64,000 nt of DNA, taken from positions 262,708 through 326,707 of the forward strand of contig JAFDYN010000003.1 of assembly GCA_018267385.1 (NCBI GenBank), read 5' to 3'. Shown piece after piece: positions 42,473 through 49,407 of the stretch. Source of the stretch: Bacteroidota bacterium. Lineage in GTDB: Bacteria > Bacteroidota > Bacteroidia > Chitinophagales > LD1. Position 1 is the first letter of the stretch. Each line of letters opens with the position of its first letter. A program made the position numbers and the translations under genes. The notes beneath the pieces were generated by a model. That model was not told where the DNA came from. It worked only from the letters and a program-made list of their open reading frames with translations, and searched no databases.

Positions 42473-43615
42473 ATGCTAAGCTACTGGGAGAGAGAGTCAT
42501 TTCTGTCATACGATCATATCATCATAGGTGGAGGCATCGTAGGGATGTCTACCGCCCTGAGCCTGCGGCAGCGGTATCCGGCTGCCTCCATCCTGATACT
42601 GGAGCGCGGCCTACTGCCCACGGGTGCCAGCACCCGCAACGCAGGGTTCGCCTGCATAGGCAGCCTGACTGAGATACTCGATGATCTCCGTACCATGACA
42701 GCCGCACAGGTAGTAGACCTGGTGGCTATGCGGCGCAGAGGCCTGCGCCGCCTGCGCGACCGGCTGGGAGATGAGGCCATAGGCTATGTCGAGAACGGCA
42801 GCTATGAGCTGATCACAGACGGAGAGGTCGTTGCGCTGGACCATCTTTATCACATCAATGACCTGTTAAGACCACTTCTGGGCAGTGACGCCTTTAGCCG
42901 GTGCGATGACCGGATCGGCCAGTTCGGTTTTGGCCCTTCCATCAGGCATCTCATCAGCAATGATCATGAAGGTCAGCTGGATACCGGGCGGGCCATGCGC
43001 GCCCTGATAGCCAAGTGCCTGCACGGCGGGATAGAGATCAAAACCGGGGCAAACGTCACCGCTATCGAGGAGGAGTCACACTATGCCGGGGTGCAGGTAG
43101 CGCATAGCCATATCGGTGAGCGCGTCACCTTTCGCGCGCGCAAAGTAGCCATCTGTACCAATGCCTTCACCGATAAACTCTTTCCAGGCCTGGACATACA
43201 GCCCGGCAGGGGGCAGGTACTCATCACCAAACCTATACCGGGGCTAAGGATCAAAGGTGTCTTCCATTTTGACCAGGGCTACTATTACTTCCGCGAGGTA
43301 GACGGTCGCATACTTTTTGGAGGAGGGCGGCATCTGGACTTTGATGGCGAGCGTACAGATGTTTTTGCTCACAGTGCTCTGATCCTCTCAGACCTCCGCT
43401 CCAAGCTAGCCGGCATCATCCTGCCGCATACCGATTTTGAGATAGACTACACATGGTCCGGTATCATGGCCTTTGGCAGTGACAAGGTCCCAATGATACA
43501 GCAGCACAGTCCGCACGTATACCTCGGTGTACGCATGGGTGGTATGGGTGTAGCTATAGGCAGCGAGGTAGGTGAGCGTCTGGCCTCGCTCATGACCGAT
43601 ACCTGCGCCTGGTAG
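42473..43615 (+). CDS. FAD-dependent oxidoreductase (D-amino acid oxidase-like, DAO family)
   Basis: A 380-residue protein with the FAD-binding motif HIIIGGGIVGMSTALSL (residues 15-31), followed by ILILERG and the family block STRNAGFACIGS. Late in the protein are GRILFGGG and MGGMGVAIGSEVGERLA, the closing FAD contacts of the DAO family. It oxidises an amine or hydroxy acid; the substrate is unknown. Cytoplasmic, no signal peptide. Single gene, with three upstream direct repeats that could regulate it. Confidence 0.85.
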   Translation: MLSYWERESFLSYDHIIIGGGIVGMSTALSLRQRYPAASILILERGLLPTGASTRNAGFACIGSLTEILDDLRTMTAAQVVDLVAMRRRGLRRLRDRLGDEAIGYVENGSYELITDGEVVALDHLYHINDLLRPLLGSDAFSRCDDRIGQFGFGPSIRHLISNDHEGQLDTGRAMRALIAKCLHGGIEIKTGANVTAIEEESHYAGVQVAHSHIGERVTFRARKVAICTNAFTDKLFPGLDIQPGRGQVLITKPIPGLRIKGVFHFDQGYYYFREVDGRILFGGGRHLDFDGERTDVFAHSALILSDLRSKLAGIILPHTDFEIDYTWSGIMAFGSDKVPMIQQHSPHVYLGVRMGGMGVAIGSEVGERLASLMTDTCAW

Positions 43616-43720
43616 CTATACTTTTTTATAGCCTGCACTGGCAATATTTCCCCGATTTGAGCGTCTGTATCCGATAATCGGTGTTTGGAGTTTATTCTTC
43701 GGCGCTTCGGTGGAGTTGGC

Positions 43721-43752
43721 TTGATTTTAGATCGGTATTATGCATAATTTTG
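43721..43752 (+). promoter_or_regulatory. Promoter of the START-domain gene
   Basis: TTG (43721-43723), 21 bases, TAATTTTG (43745-43752). The -7 box ends four bases before the GTG start at 43757. Confidence 0.5.
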
Positions 43753-43756
43753 TGAT

Positions 43757-44389
43757 GTGAAAATCAAAATTTTATACCTTCTCCTTCTGGTTCTCTCGCT
43801 CAGTTCCTTCTCCTGGTGGCAGGTAGACGGCTGGCTGCTCGAGCGTGAAAAAAAGGGCGTCAAGGTTTTCACACGCAAAGGTAAATGGGGCAAACTCCGC
43901 GACTCCAAGGCGGAGATGGTGTTGCCTGCTACCAATGTAGACGCAGTGGTACGGTTCATCACAGATTTTGACAACTATCCCTCCTGGATGCCCCGCTGCC
44001 GTGCTGCCAAAGTGCTGGCCAGGCTGAGCGACAATGAATTTATAGGCTATACGGTAGTCAAGTGCCCTTGGCCGCTGGCAGACCGTGACTGCGTGGTGCG
44101 GGTCAAAGTGGATCGAGATCCGGCTACGGGTGTCGTAGTGATCTCTGAGACCTCGGAGCCTAAGTATATCAACCGCAGGTCTGACGTAGTACGTATAGAG
44201 CAGATGTATGCCACCTGGCGCATCGTGCCAAACGGCTCCGGCGCTACAGTGACCAATGAATACTCCAGCAATCCGGGTGGCGGTATACCCGACTGGATGA
44301 CCAATACCCAGTCTGTAGAGCAGCCCTTTGAGATGTTTACCACCATCCAGAATGCTATACCGCATAGCCGGTCAGGCAGCAGCAGATAA
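43757..44389 (+). CDS. START domain lipid-binding-like protein
   Basis: A 210-residue protein with an N-terminal hydrophobic segment (ILYLLLLVLSLSSFSWW), so exported or membrane-anchored. The rest is a START/polyketide-cyclase-like helix-grip domain: WLLEREKKGVKVFTRKGK, FITDFDNYPSWMPRCRAAKVL, VKCPWPLADRDCVVRVK, ISETSEPKYI. The reading starts with GTG; the ATG two bases earlier is out of frame. START proteins bind sterols or lipids. It precedes the second glutathione peroxidase by 15 bases, so they may share a transcript. Confidence 0.85.
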   Translation: MKIKILYLLLLVLSLSSFSWWQVDGWLLEREKKGVKVFTRKGKWGKLRDSKAEMVLPATNVDAVVRFITDFDNYPSWMPRCRAAKVLARLSDNEFIGYTVVKCPWPLADRDCVVRVKVDRDPATGVVVISETSEPKYINRRSDVVRIEQMYATWRIVPNGSGATVTNEYSSNPGGGIPDWMTNTQSVEQPFEMFTTIQNAIPHSRSGSSR

Positions 44390-44404
44390 TCCTAAATCCA
44401 CCTT

Positions 44405-44881
44405 ATGGCACCAAACATTTACGAATACTCGGCGCATGACGCTGCCGGCAGGCCGGTCAGCCTCTCTACCTACAAAGGCAAGGTACTCCTCATAGTCAAT
44501 ACCGCATCGGAGTGTGGCTATACGCCGCAGCTCGGCCTGCTGGAGGAGCTGCACCAGATGTATCAGGACCGCGGTCTGGTAGTGATCGGTTTCCCATCTG
44601 CCAGCTTCGCTCAGGAGCCGCTGGAGGGAGAGGAACTGGCGCAGTTTTGCCAGCGAAACTATGGGGTTACATTTCCTGTGATGAGCAAGGTAGACGTGGC
44701 CGGCGCCGGTATACATCCTGTTTTTCACTTCCTGTCTGATGGCAAAGAGGAGGCCCAGCCGCGATGGAACTTCTTCAAATACCTGCTGGATCGCAGTGGT
44801 AAGGTGGTGAATATCTATCCGTCTAACACTGAGCCGGCAGATGAAGCACTGGTAGCACAGATCGAAACTTTACTAGGCTGA
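44405..44881 (+). CDS. Cytoplasmic glutathione peroxidase family protein
   Basis: A 158-residue paralogue of the protein at 24981, without a signal peptide. Peroxidatic Cys in VNTASECGYTPQ, Trp-Asn in PRWNFFKYLLD. The Gln of the NQF motif is changed (GFPSASFAQEP has Ser). A second Cys in QFCQRNYGVTFP may be resolving. It lies between a START protein and trxA; thioredoxin is the likely reductant. The PSNTEPADE segment near the end is as in the family. Confidence 0.9.
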   Translation: MAPNIYEYSAHDAAGRPVSLSTYKGKVLLIVNTASECGYTPQLGLLEELHQMYQDRGLVVIGFPSASFAQEPLEGEELAQFCQRNYGVTFPVMSKVDVAGAGIHPVFHFLSDGKEEAQPRWNFFKYLLDRSGKVVNIYPSNTEPADEALVAQIETLLG

Positions 44882-44978
44882 TCGGTGTTAATATGTCAAT
44901 ATCGAAACAAAACCTCTTCCGCATTATCAAAGTATATTCGTAGTCTCTTTTTAAAACCAATATAAATCGTCAAACAAA

Positions 44979-45296
44979 ATGGCAACTACTTTCACAGACG
45001 CGACATTTGATGCAGATGTCATCAAATCAGATAAACTCACCGTCATAGACTTTTGGGCAGAATGGTGTGGCCCATGCAAGGCCCTGGGCCCGGTCATAGA
45101 GCAGCTCTCTACAGAGTACGCAGGCAAGGTAAACGTAGGCAAACTGGATGTAGACTCTAATCCCGAGGTATCTATGAAGTACGGTATCCGCAGCATCCCT
45201 ACTATCCTCTTTGTAAAGGGTGGCCAGGTAGTGGACAAAGTGGTAGGCGCAGTGCCTAAGGCGCAACTCGCTGCTACTATCGAGAAGCACAAATAA
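44979..45296 (+). CDS. trxA: Thioredoxin
   Basis: A 105-residue thioredoxin with the active site WCGPCK (Cys30, Cys33), the cis-Pro in SIPTILF and DFWAEW. It is the general cytoplasmic disulfide reductant and fits as reductant of the adjacent peroxidase. It has its own upstream gap of 97 bases (a -7-like TATATTCG near 44933) and ends at a terminator hairpin. Confidence 0.97.
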   Translation: MATTFTDATFDADVIKSDKLTVIDFWAEWCGPCKALGPVIEQLSTEYAGKVNVGKLDVDSNPEVSMKYGIRSIPTILFVKGGQVVDKVVGAVPKAQLAATIEKHK

Positions 45297-45331
45297 TCTA
45301 TGCCACGGCATAGCAGTTTTATATAACTTAG

Positions 45332-45358
45332 ACGTCCCGGTATATGCCGGGACGTTTC
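45332..45358 (+). terminator. Terminator after trxA
   Basis: ACGTCCCGG (45332-45340) pairs perfectly with CCGGGACGT (45347-45355), followed by TTTCT. It lies directly before the DUF58 gene. Confidence 0.8.
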
Positions 45359-45370
45359 TATTTGCCTCAT

Positions 45371-46285
45371 ATGGATAAGCCCCTCTCACAGATCCAGGAC
45401 TTTGATAACCTCGAGCTACTAGCCAATCAGGTGGTAGAGGGCTTTATCATCGGCCTGCACAAGTCTCCCTTTCACGGCTTCTCTGTCGAGTTTGCCGAGC
45501 ACAGGCTGTATAATCCTGGCGAACCGACTAAGAACCTCGACTGGAAAGTCTATGCCCGCACCGATAAGATGTTTATCAAGCGCTATGAAGAGGAGACAAA
45601 CCTGCGCTGCCAGATCGTGATAGATGCCTCGTCATCCATGTACTTTCCGCAGGATGCGGCTATGAATAAGATAAAGTTCAGCGTCTATAGTGCCGCTGCA
45701 GTCATCAATCTGCTGAAACGCCAGCGCGATGCCGCCGGTCTTAGCATATTCAGTGATAGCGTGAAGGTCAATACTTCTGCCCGCAGTACTACCAAGCACC
45801 AGCAGATGCTTTTTGCCCATCTCGATGCACTACTGAAAGACAAGCCCGCCAATGTACGCACCAATGCTGTACAGGCGCTCCACGAGATAGCTGACACCGT
45901 ACACCGCCGCAGCCTGATACTCGTATTCAGTGATATGTTTGATGATCTCGGTGGCAGCCGGTCTGAAGAACTCTTTGCCGCACTGCAGCACCTGAAGTTT
46001 AATAAGCACGAGGTCGTACTCTTTCACGTAGTAGATAAATCCAAGGAGATAGACTTTGAGTTTGAAAACCGCCCGTATGTCTTCGTAGACATGGAGACAG
46101 GGGAGAAGGTCAAGCTACAGGCTGCGCAGGTCAAAGAATACTACGTGGATCAGATGGCAAAGTTTGAAAAGGAACTCAAGCTCCGCTGCGGCCAGTACAA
46201 GATCGAATTCGTAGAGGCGGATATCAATCAAGGCTACAAGCAGGTACTGATGCCATTTCTGATGAAGCGGTCCAAGATGTTTTAA
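45371..46285 (+). CDS. DUF58 domain protein (vWA-like)
   Basis: A 304-residue protein. The N-terminal part has the DUF58 block HGFSVEFAEHRLYNPGEPTKNLDWKVYARTDKMFIKRYEEE (given here as its known order), then a von Willebrand A-like region with the metal-ion site IVIDASSSMYF (Asp-x-Ser-x-Ser) and LILVFSDMFDD. Such proteins usually act with a MoxR AAA+ ATPase in protein assembly; none is adjacent here. I set the start at 45371; the frame upstream to 45344 crosses the trxA terminator. Confidence 0.85.
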   Translation: MDKPLSQIQDFDNLELLANQVVEGFIIGLHKSPFHGFSVEFAEHRLYNPGEPTKNLDWKVYARTDKMFIKRYEEETNLRCQIVIDASSSMYFPQDAAMNKIKFSVYSAAAVINLLKRQRDAAGLSIFSDSVKVNTSARSTTKHQQMLFAHLDALLKDKPANVRTNAVQALHEIADTVHRRSLILVFSDMFDDLGGSRSEELFAALQHLKFNKHEVVLFHVVDKSKEIDFEFENRPYVFVDMETGEKVKLQAAQVKEYYVDQMAKFEKELKLRCGQYKIEFVEADINQGYKQVLMPFLMKRSKMF

Positions 46286-46289
46286 TTCA

Positions 46290-46496
46290 GTGTTTAACCG
46301 CAAAAGCGCAGAAACGCAAAAAGTAAAAACTACCTGTGACAGAAAATCAAATTGCAACTGTTGTGGTAGACTGCGCTTTCATCTTGCTCAGCTTTTGACT
46401 TATCACAAGCTATCAGATAAGAAATTAGGATTGCTAATAAACTTCAACGTCAACAATATTGGTCGAGGCACCAAAAGAGTAGTTAATGGTCTTTAA
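46290..46496 (+). pseudogene. GxxExxY protein remnant (C-terminal fragment)
   Basis: The last 37 codons read HLAQLLTYHKLSDKKLGLL followed by INFNVNNIGRGTKRVVNGL, which fits the C-terminus of GxxExxY proteins (normally about 120-130 residues). The N-terminal two thirds, including the name-giving motif, are missing, and the upstream 30 codons are unrelated and cover an inverted repeat. It is carried on the small element at 46294-46545. Confidence 0.7.
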
Positions 46497-46545
46497 GCAT
46501 TTCTTTATTCTATCTTGTTTTGCGTTTTCGCGCTTTTGCGGTTAA
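46294..46545. mobile_element. 252-base MITE-like element with 28-base inverted repeats
   Basis: The left end (46294-46321, starting TTAACCGCAAAAGCGC) and the reverse complement of the right end (46518-46545) agree at 26 of 28 positions. Between them lies only the GxxExxY remnant. The right end stops nine bases before the hydrolase ATG. No transposase is present, so it depends on another element or is a relic. Confidence 0.8.
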
Positions 46546-46554
46546 TCTGTATTC

Positions 46555-47325
46555 ATGACACTCAATTATAAATCCTTCGGTTCCGGCTTCTCGCTCATCA
46601 TACTACATGGCCTCATGGGCTCGCTGGACAACTGGCAGTCTATAGCCAAACACTTCAGTGAGCACTATCAGGTCTATGCCATAGACCAGCGCAATCATGG
46701 CCGCTCGCCGCATAGTGCAGAGATGAGCTACGACCTGATGGTGGCAGACCTGCTGGAGTTTATGCAGGTACATGGCATAGAGCGGGCTCACTTGCTCGGC
46801 CACTCTATGGGCGGCAAGGTGGTGATGGAGTTTGCGCTCCGCTATCCTGAGAAGGTAGATAAACTGATCGTGGTAGATGTAGCACCTGTAGAGTATGAGG
46901 ATCGCCATAGCCAGGTATTCAAGGCGCTCTTTGCTGTAGACCTCACCACTCTGGAGAGCAGGCAGCAAGCAGAGGCTACACTGCGCCAGTACCTCGGTAA
47001 TGATGAGTCTACCGTACAGTTTCTGATGAAAGGACTGTATCGGGACGACAGCAATAAATTTCAGTGGCGCTTCAACGTACAGGCGCTCTATGAGGCCTAC
47101 TACGCTATCTCTGATGGAGTACGGTCTGATAAGCCATTTGAAGGACAAACGCTTTTCGTCAAAGGCCAGAAGTCAAACTATATAGACGCATCCAACTACT
47201 CTGAGATCATGGACCTTTTCCCACATAATGAACTGGCAGAAATACCCGGTGCCGGACATTGGGTACATGCTGATAATCCACAGGCTTTTATCGAGGCAGT
47301 AGATAAGTTTCTATCGGTGGCTTAA
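46555..47325 (+). CDS. Alpha/beta hydrolase (YbfF-like esterase)
   Basis: A 256-residue cytoplasmic hydrolase: oxyanion region ILHGLMGSLDNW, NHGRSP, nucleophile Ser in LLGHSMGGKVVMEF (GxSxG), acid residue in the FVKGQKSNYID region and catalytic His in GAGHWVHADNP. These match the YbfF/MhpC-like esterases acting on short acyl esters or acyl-CoA-like compounds. Its upstream region is occupied by the inverted-repeat element, which may influence expression. Confidence 0.88.
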   Translation: MTLNYKSFGSGFSLIILHGLMGSLDNWQSIAKHFSEHYQVYAIDQRNHGRSPHSAEMSYDLMVADLLEFMQVHGIERAHLLGHSMGGKVVMEFALRYPEKVDKLIVVDVAPVEYEDRHSQVFKALFAVDLTTLESRQQAEATLRQYLGNDESTVQFLMKGLYRDDSNKFQWRFNVQALYEAYYAISDGVRSDKPFEGQTLFVKGQKSNYIDASNYSEIMDLFPHNELAEIPGAGHWVHADNPQAFIEAVDKFLSVA

Positions 47326-47334
47326 TGTATTAAG

Positions 47335-47363
47335 CCTCCCCGTTGGGGAGGTTTGGAGGGGCT
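47335..47363. repeat. REP-like palindrome
   Basis: CCTCCCC-GTT-GGGGAGG (47335-47351) followed by TTTGGAGGGG. It lies between convergent hydrolase and SET-domain genes, within 40 bases of both stops. Confidence 0.6.
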
Positions 47364-47365
47364 AA

Positions 47366-47746
47366 CTACTTATCAAACCACACCGGCGTTTTATCATCCG
47401 GGTCCTGGTTATATGTCACTGTCAGTTCTTCACCGGCTGCTATGTCGCGCCGCGCTATGAAGTGTATCGTGCCATCCTCATAGTAGGTCTCATAGATACA
47501 GTTAGGGTCATAGTCATGGTTATACAGCGAGCCATAGCCTAGGCAGATGGCATATTGCTTATGCTCCTCACCCCAGAGGAAGTAATAGTTATAAAGAAAG
47601 GATTGATCTATCAGCGGGCTGTCTTTCTCCGGTAGTATGATCACGGGAGCTATTTCCACCAGTGTGCCCGCTTCTATAGGCTCAGAGGTGTATACTCCTT
47701 TGCCCTTGCCGGGGCTGTCTGCTATGTATAGGCTACCCAGCAGCAT
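47366..47746 (-). CDS. SET-domain protein (putative protein lysine methyltransferase)
   Basis: A 126-residue protein that is almost only a SET domain: GKGVYTSEPIEAGTLVEI at the N-terminus, YGSLYNHDYDPNCIYE with the NH...C knot motif, and RRDIAAGEELTVTYN with the catalytic Tyr. It uses S-adenosylmethionine to methylate protein lysines in known cases; a bacterial target is unknown. Its ATG overlaps the arfB stop by one base (TGATG), so it is translationally coupled to arfB. Confidence 0.85.
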   Translation of the reverse strand: MLLGSLYIADSPGKGKGVYTSEPIEAGTLVEIAPVIILPEKDSPLIDQSFLYNYYFLWGEEHKQYAICLGYGSLYNHDYDPNCIYETYYEDGTIHFIARRDIAAGEELTVTYNQDPDDKTPVWFDK

Positions 47747-48165
47747 CAGCTCCAGTCAGATTTATCCATGCGTCGGGAGGCTTTCTTCTCAGAGGTTTTG
47801 CGCTTGGTAGCTTTGATCTGTTCTTTCACAGCCTTCGGCATTTTGGTAGGCTTACGCTTCTTTGGTTTGATGAGGGCTTTCTCTAGCGTGTCATAGAGTT
47901 TTTCCAGTGCAGCCTCCTTATTAGCAGCCTGTGAGCGTGACTCGCTGCTGGAGACTTTCAGGTAGCCATCTTCGTTTATCTTGGTGGAGAGCTTTTCCGA
48001 AATAGTAGCCTTCTCTTCATCAGAAAGTAGCTGTGAGTTAATAACATGAAATGCCAGCTCTATCTTGGTCGCTACCTTGTTTACGTTCTGTCCGCCGGGT
48101 CCGCTGCTCCGTGCTGCGGTGAAGCTGCACTCACGCTCCAGACCCCGCTCTCTGATGGCTGTCAT
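47746..48165 (-). CDS. arfB: Alternative ribosome-rescue factor ArfB (YaeJ family)
   Basis: A 139-residue peptidyl-tRNA hydrolase related to release factors. The GGQ motif is at residues 24-26 (RSSGPGGQNVNK). The C-terminal tail is basic (KPKKRKPTKMPKAVKEQ, KRKTSEKKASRRMDKS), as needed to enter the empty mRNA channel of stalled ribosomes. A -7 box (TACCTTTG) ends five bases before the ATG. Divergent from the MFS gene; coupled downstream to a SET-domain gene. Confidence 0.93.
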   Translation of the reverse strand: MTAIRERGLERECSFTAARSSGPGGQNVNKVATKIELAFHVINSQLLSDEEKATISEKLSTKINEDGYLKVSSSESRSQAANKEAALEKLYDTLEKALIKPKKRKPTKMPKAVKEQIKATKRKTSEKKASRRMDKSDWS

Positions 48166-48170
48166 AGTGC

Positions 48171-48178
48171 CAAAGGTA
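48171..48178 (-). promoter_or_regulatory. -7 box (TACCTTTG) of arfB
   Basis: TACCTTTG on the minus strand, five bases before the ATG at 48165. No clear -33 box. Confidence 0.5.
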
Positions 48179-48222
48179 GAGTTTATCGCAGAAATGAGAG
48201 GGGATAAGATTAGATTCGCTAT

Positions 48223-49407
48223 ATGAAGTATGTGACCCGCACAGTGTGGATCCTATCTGTGATCAGCCTGCTGAATGATATCTCCTCTGAGATGCTGTAT
48301 CCTGTGCTGCCGCTCTTTCTCCAGGCCATAGGGTTCAATGCGGCTATGATGGGCGCGATGGAGGGATTAGCTGAGGCCACAGTGGGCATGAGCAAGGGCT
48401 ACTTTGGCGCTATGTCTGATGCCCGTGGCCGGCGGCTGCCCTTTGTGAGGCTAGGTTATTTCCTCAGCGGCATCTCAAAACCTATGATGGCACTGTGGAG
48501 TTTTCCTGCCTGGATTTTTGCTGCCCGCTCAGCAGACAAGCTGGGTAAAGGCATCCGCACGGCCTCTCGCGATGCGATCCTGTCAGACGAGGCGACGCAT
48601 GGTACCAAAGGACGCGTATTTGGATTTCATAGAACTATGGATACGCTGGGTGCAGCAGTGGGCCCTTCGCTGGCATTGGTACTCATCTACTTTTTCCCGG
48701 GACAATACAGGATGATGTTTCTGATCTCCGTCATACCAGTGATGATAGGAGTGGGGCTCACCTACCTGATGCGGGAGCGGGAGCATGCTCCACATCCGGA
48801 GCGGCAGTATACGATCCTCGCCGTCTTTACCTACTTCCGCGACAGCACACCAGCATTTCGCCGTCTCACCATTGGCATCCTGTTGTTTTCGCTGTTCAAT
48901 AGTTCCGACCTGTTTCTGTTGATGCGGATCAAGGCTGCTACACACAACGACCAATATGTGATCGGCGCATATATCTTCTACAATCTGGTCTATGCGCTGG
49001 CATCCCTGCCATTAGGAGCTGCGGGAGATCGCTTTGGGTTACGTTCTACCTATATCGTAGGTTTATTTCTCTTCGCCGGGGTGTACGCACTCATAGCCAT
49101 GGGTAGTAGTATGACCATATTTGCCTGCGCCTTTCTGCTCTATGGTCTGTACTCTGCTGCTACAGAGGGTATATCAAAGGCGCTGGTCACCAGCCTCGTG
49201 CCAGCCTCGGAGACGGCCTCTGCGATCGGCTCCCTGTCCGGTCTTACTTCACTCATGGCGCTCGCTGCCAGCATCCTCACCGGGATCATGTGGGACCAGG
49301 TATCTGCGACCATTGCACTGCTGGTCAGCGCCAGCGGTGCCTTAGTAGCTGCGGTTTATCTTATGATCGTCAGGATAGAGGAGCCGCGTATCAAAACGGC
49401 AGCTTGA
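48223..49407 (+). CDS. MFS transporter
   Basis: A 394-residue major-facilitator protein with about 12 membrane segments. It begins MKYVTRTVWILSVISLLNDI with the SSEMLYPVLPLFL segment, has GAMSDARGRRLPFVRLGY (motif A-like loop 2-3) and, after the central loop, a second related half (PLGAAGDRFGLRSTYI). The first part resembles the group of MFS proteins with a conserved N-terminal NDxxSE. The substrate is unknown. A -7-like TAGATTCG ends four bases before the ATG. It overlaps the convergent AsmA gene by 17 bases. Confidence 0.85.
   Translation: MKYVTRTVWILSVISLLNDISSEMLYPVLPLFLQAIGFNAAMMGAMEGLAEATVGMSKGYFGAMSDARGRRLPFVRLGYFLSGISKPMMALWSFPAWIFAARSADKLGKGIRTASRDAILSDEATHGTKGRVFGFHRTMDTLGAAVGPSLALVLIYFFPGQYRMMFLISVIPVMIGVGLTYLMREREHAPHPERQYTILAVFTYFRDSTPAFRRLTIGILLFSLFNSSDLFLLMRIKAATHNDQYVIGAYIFYNLVYALASLPLGAAGDRFGLRSTYIVGLFLFAGVYALIAMGSSMTIFACAFLLYGLYSAATEGISKALVTSLVPASETASAIGSLSGLTSLMALAASILTGIMWDQVSATIALLVSASGALVAAVYLMIVRIEEPRIKTAA

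Noticed and set aside
46290..46496. A complete small gene inside the inverted-repeat element
   Set aside because: Only the last 37 codons resemble a protein family, the rest covers the inverted repeat and an unrelated stretch; it is a remnant.
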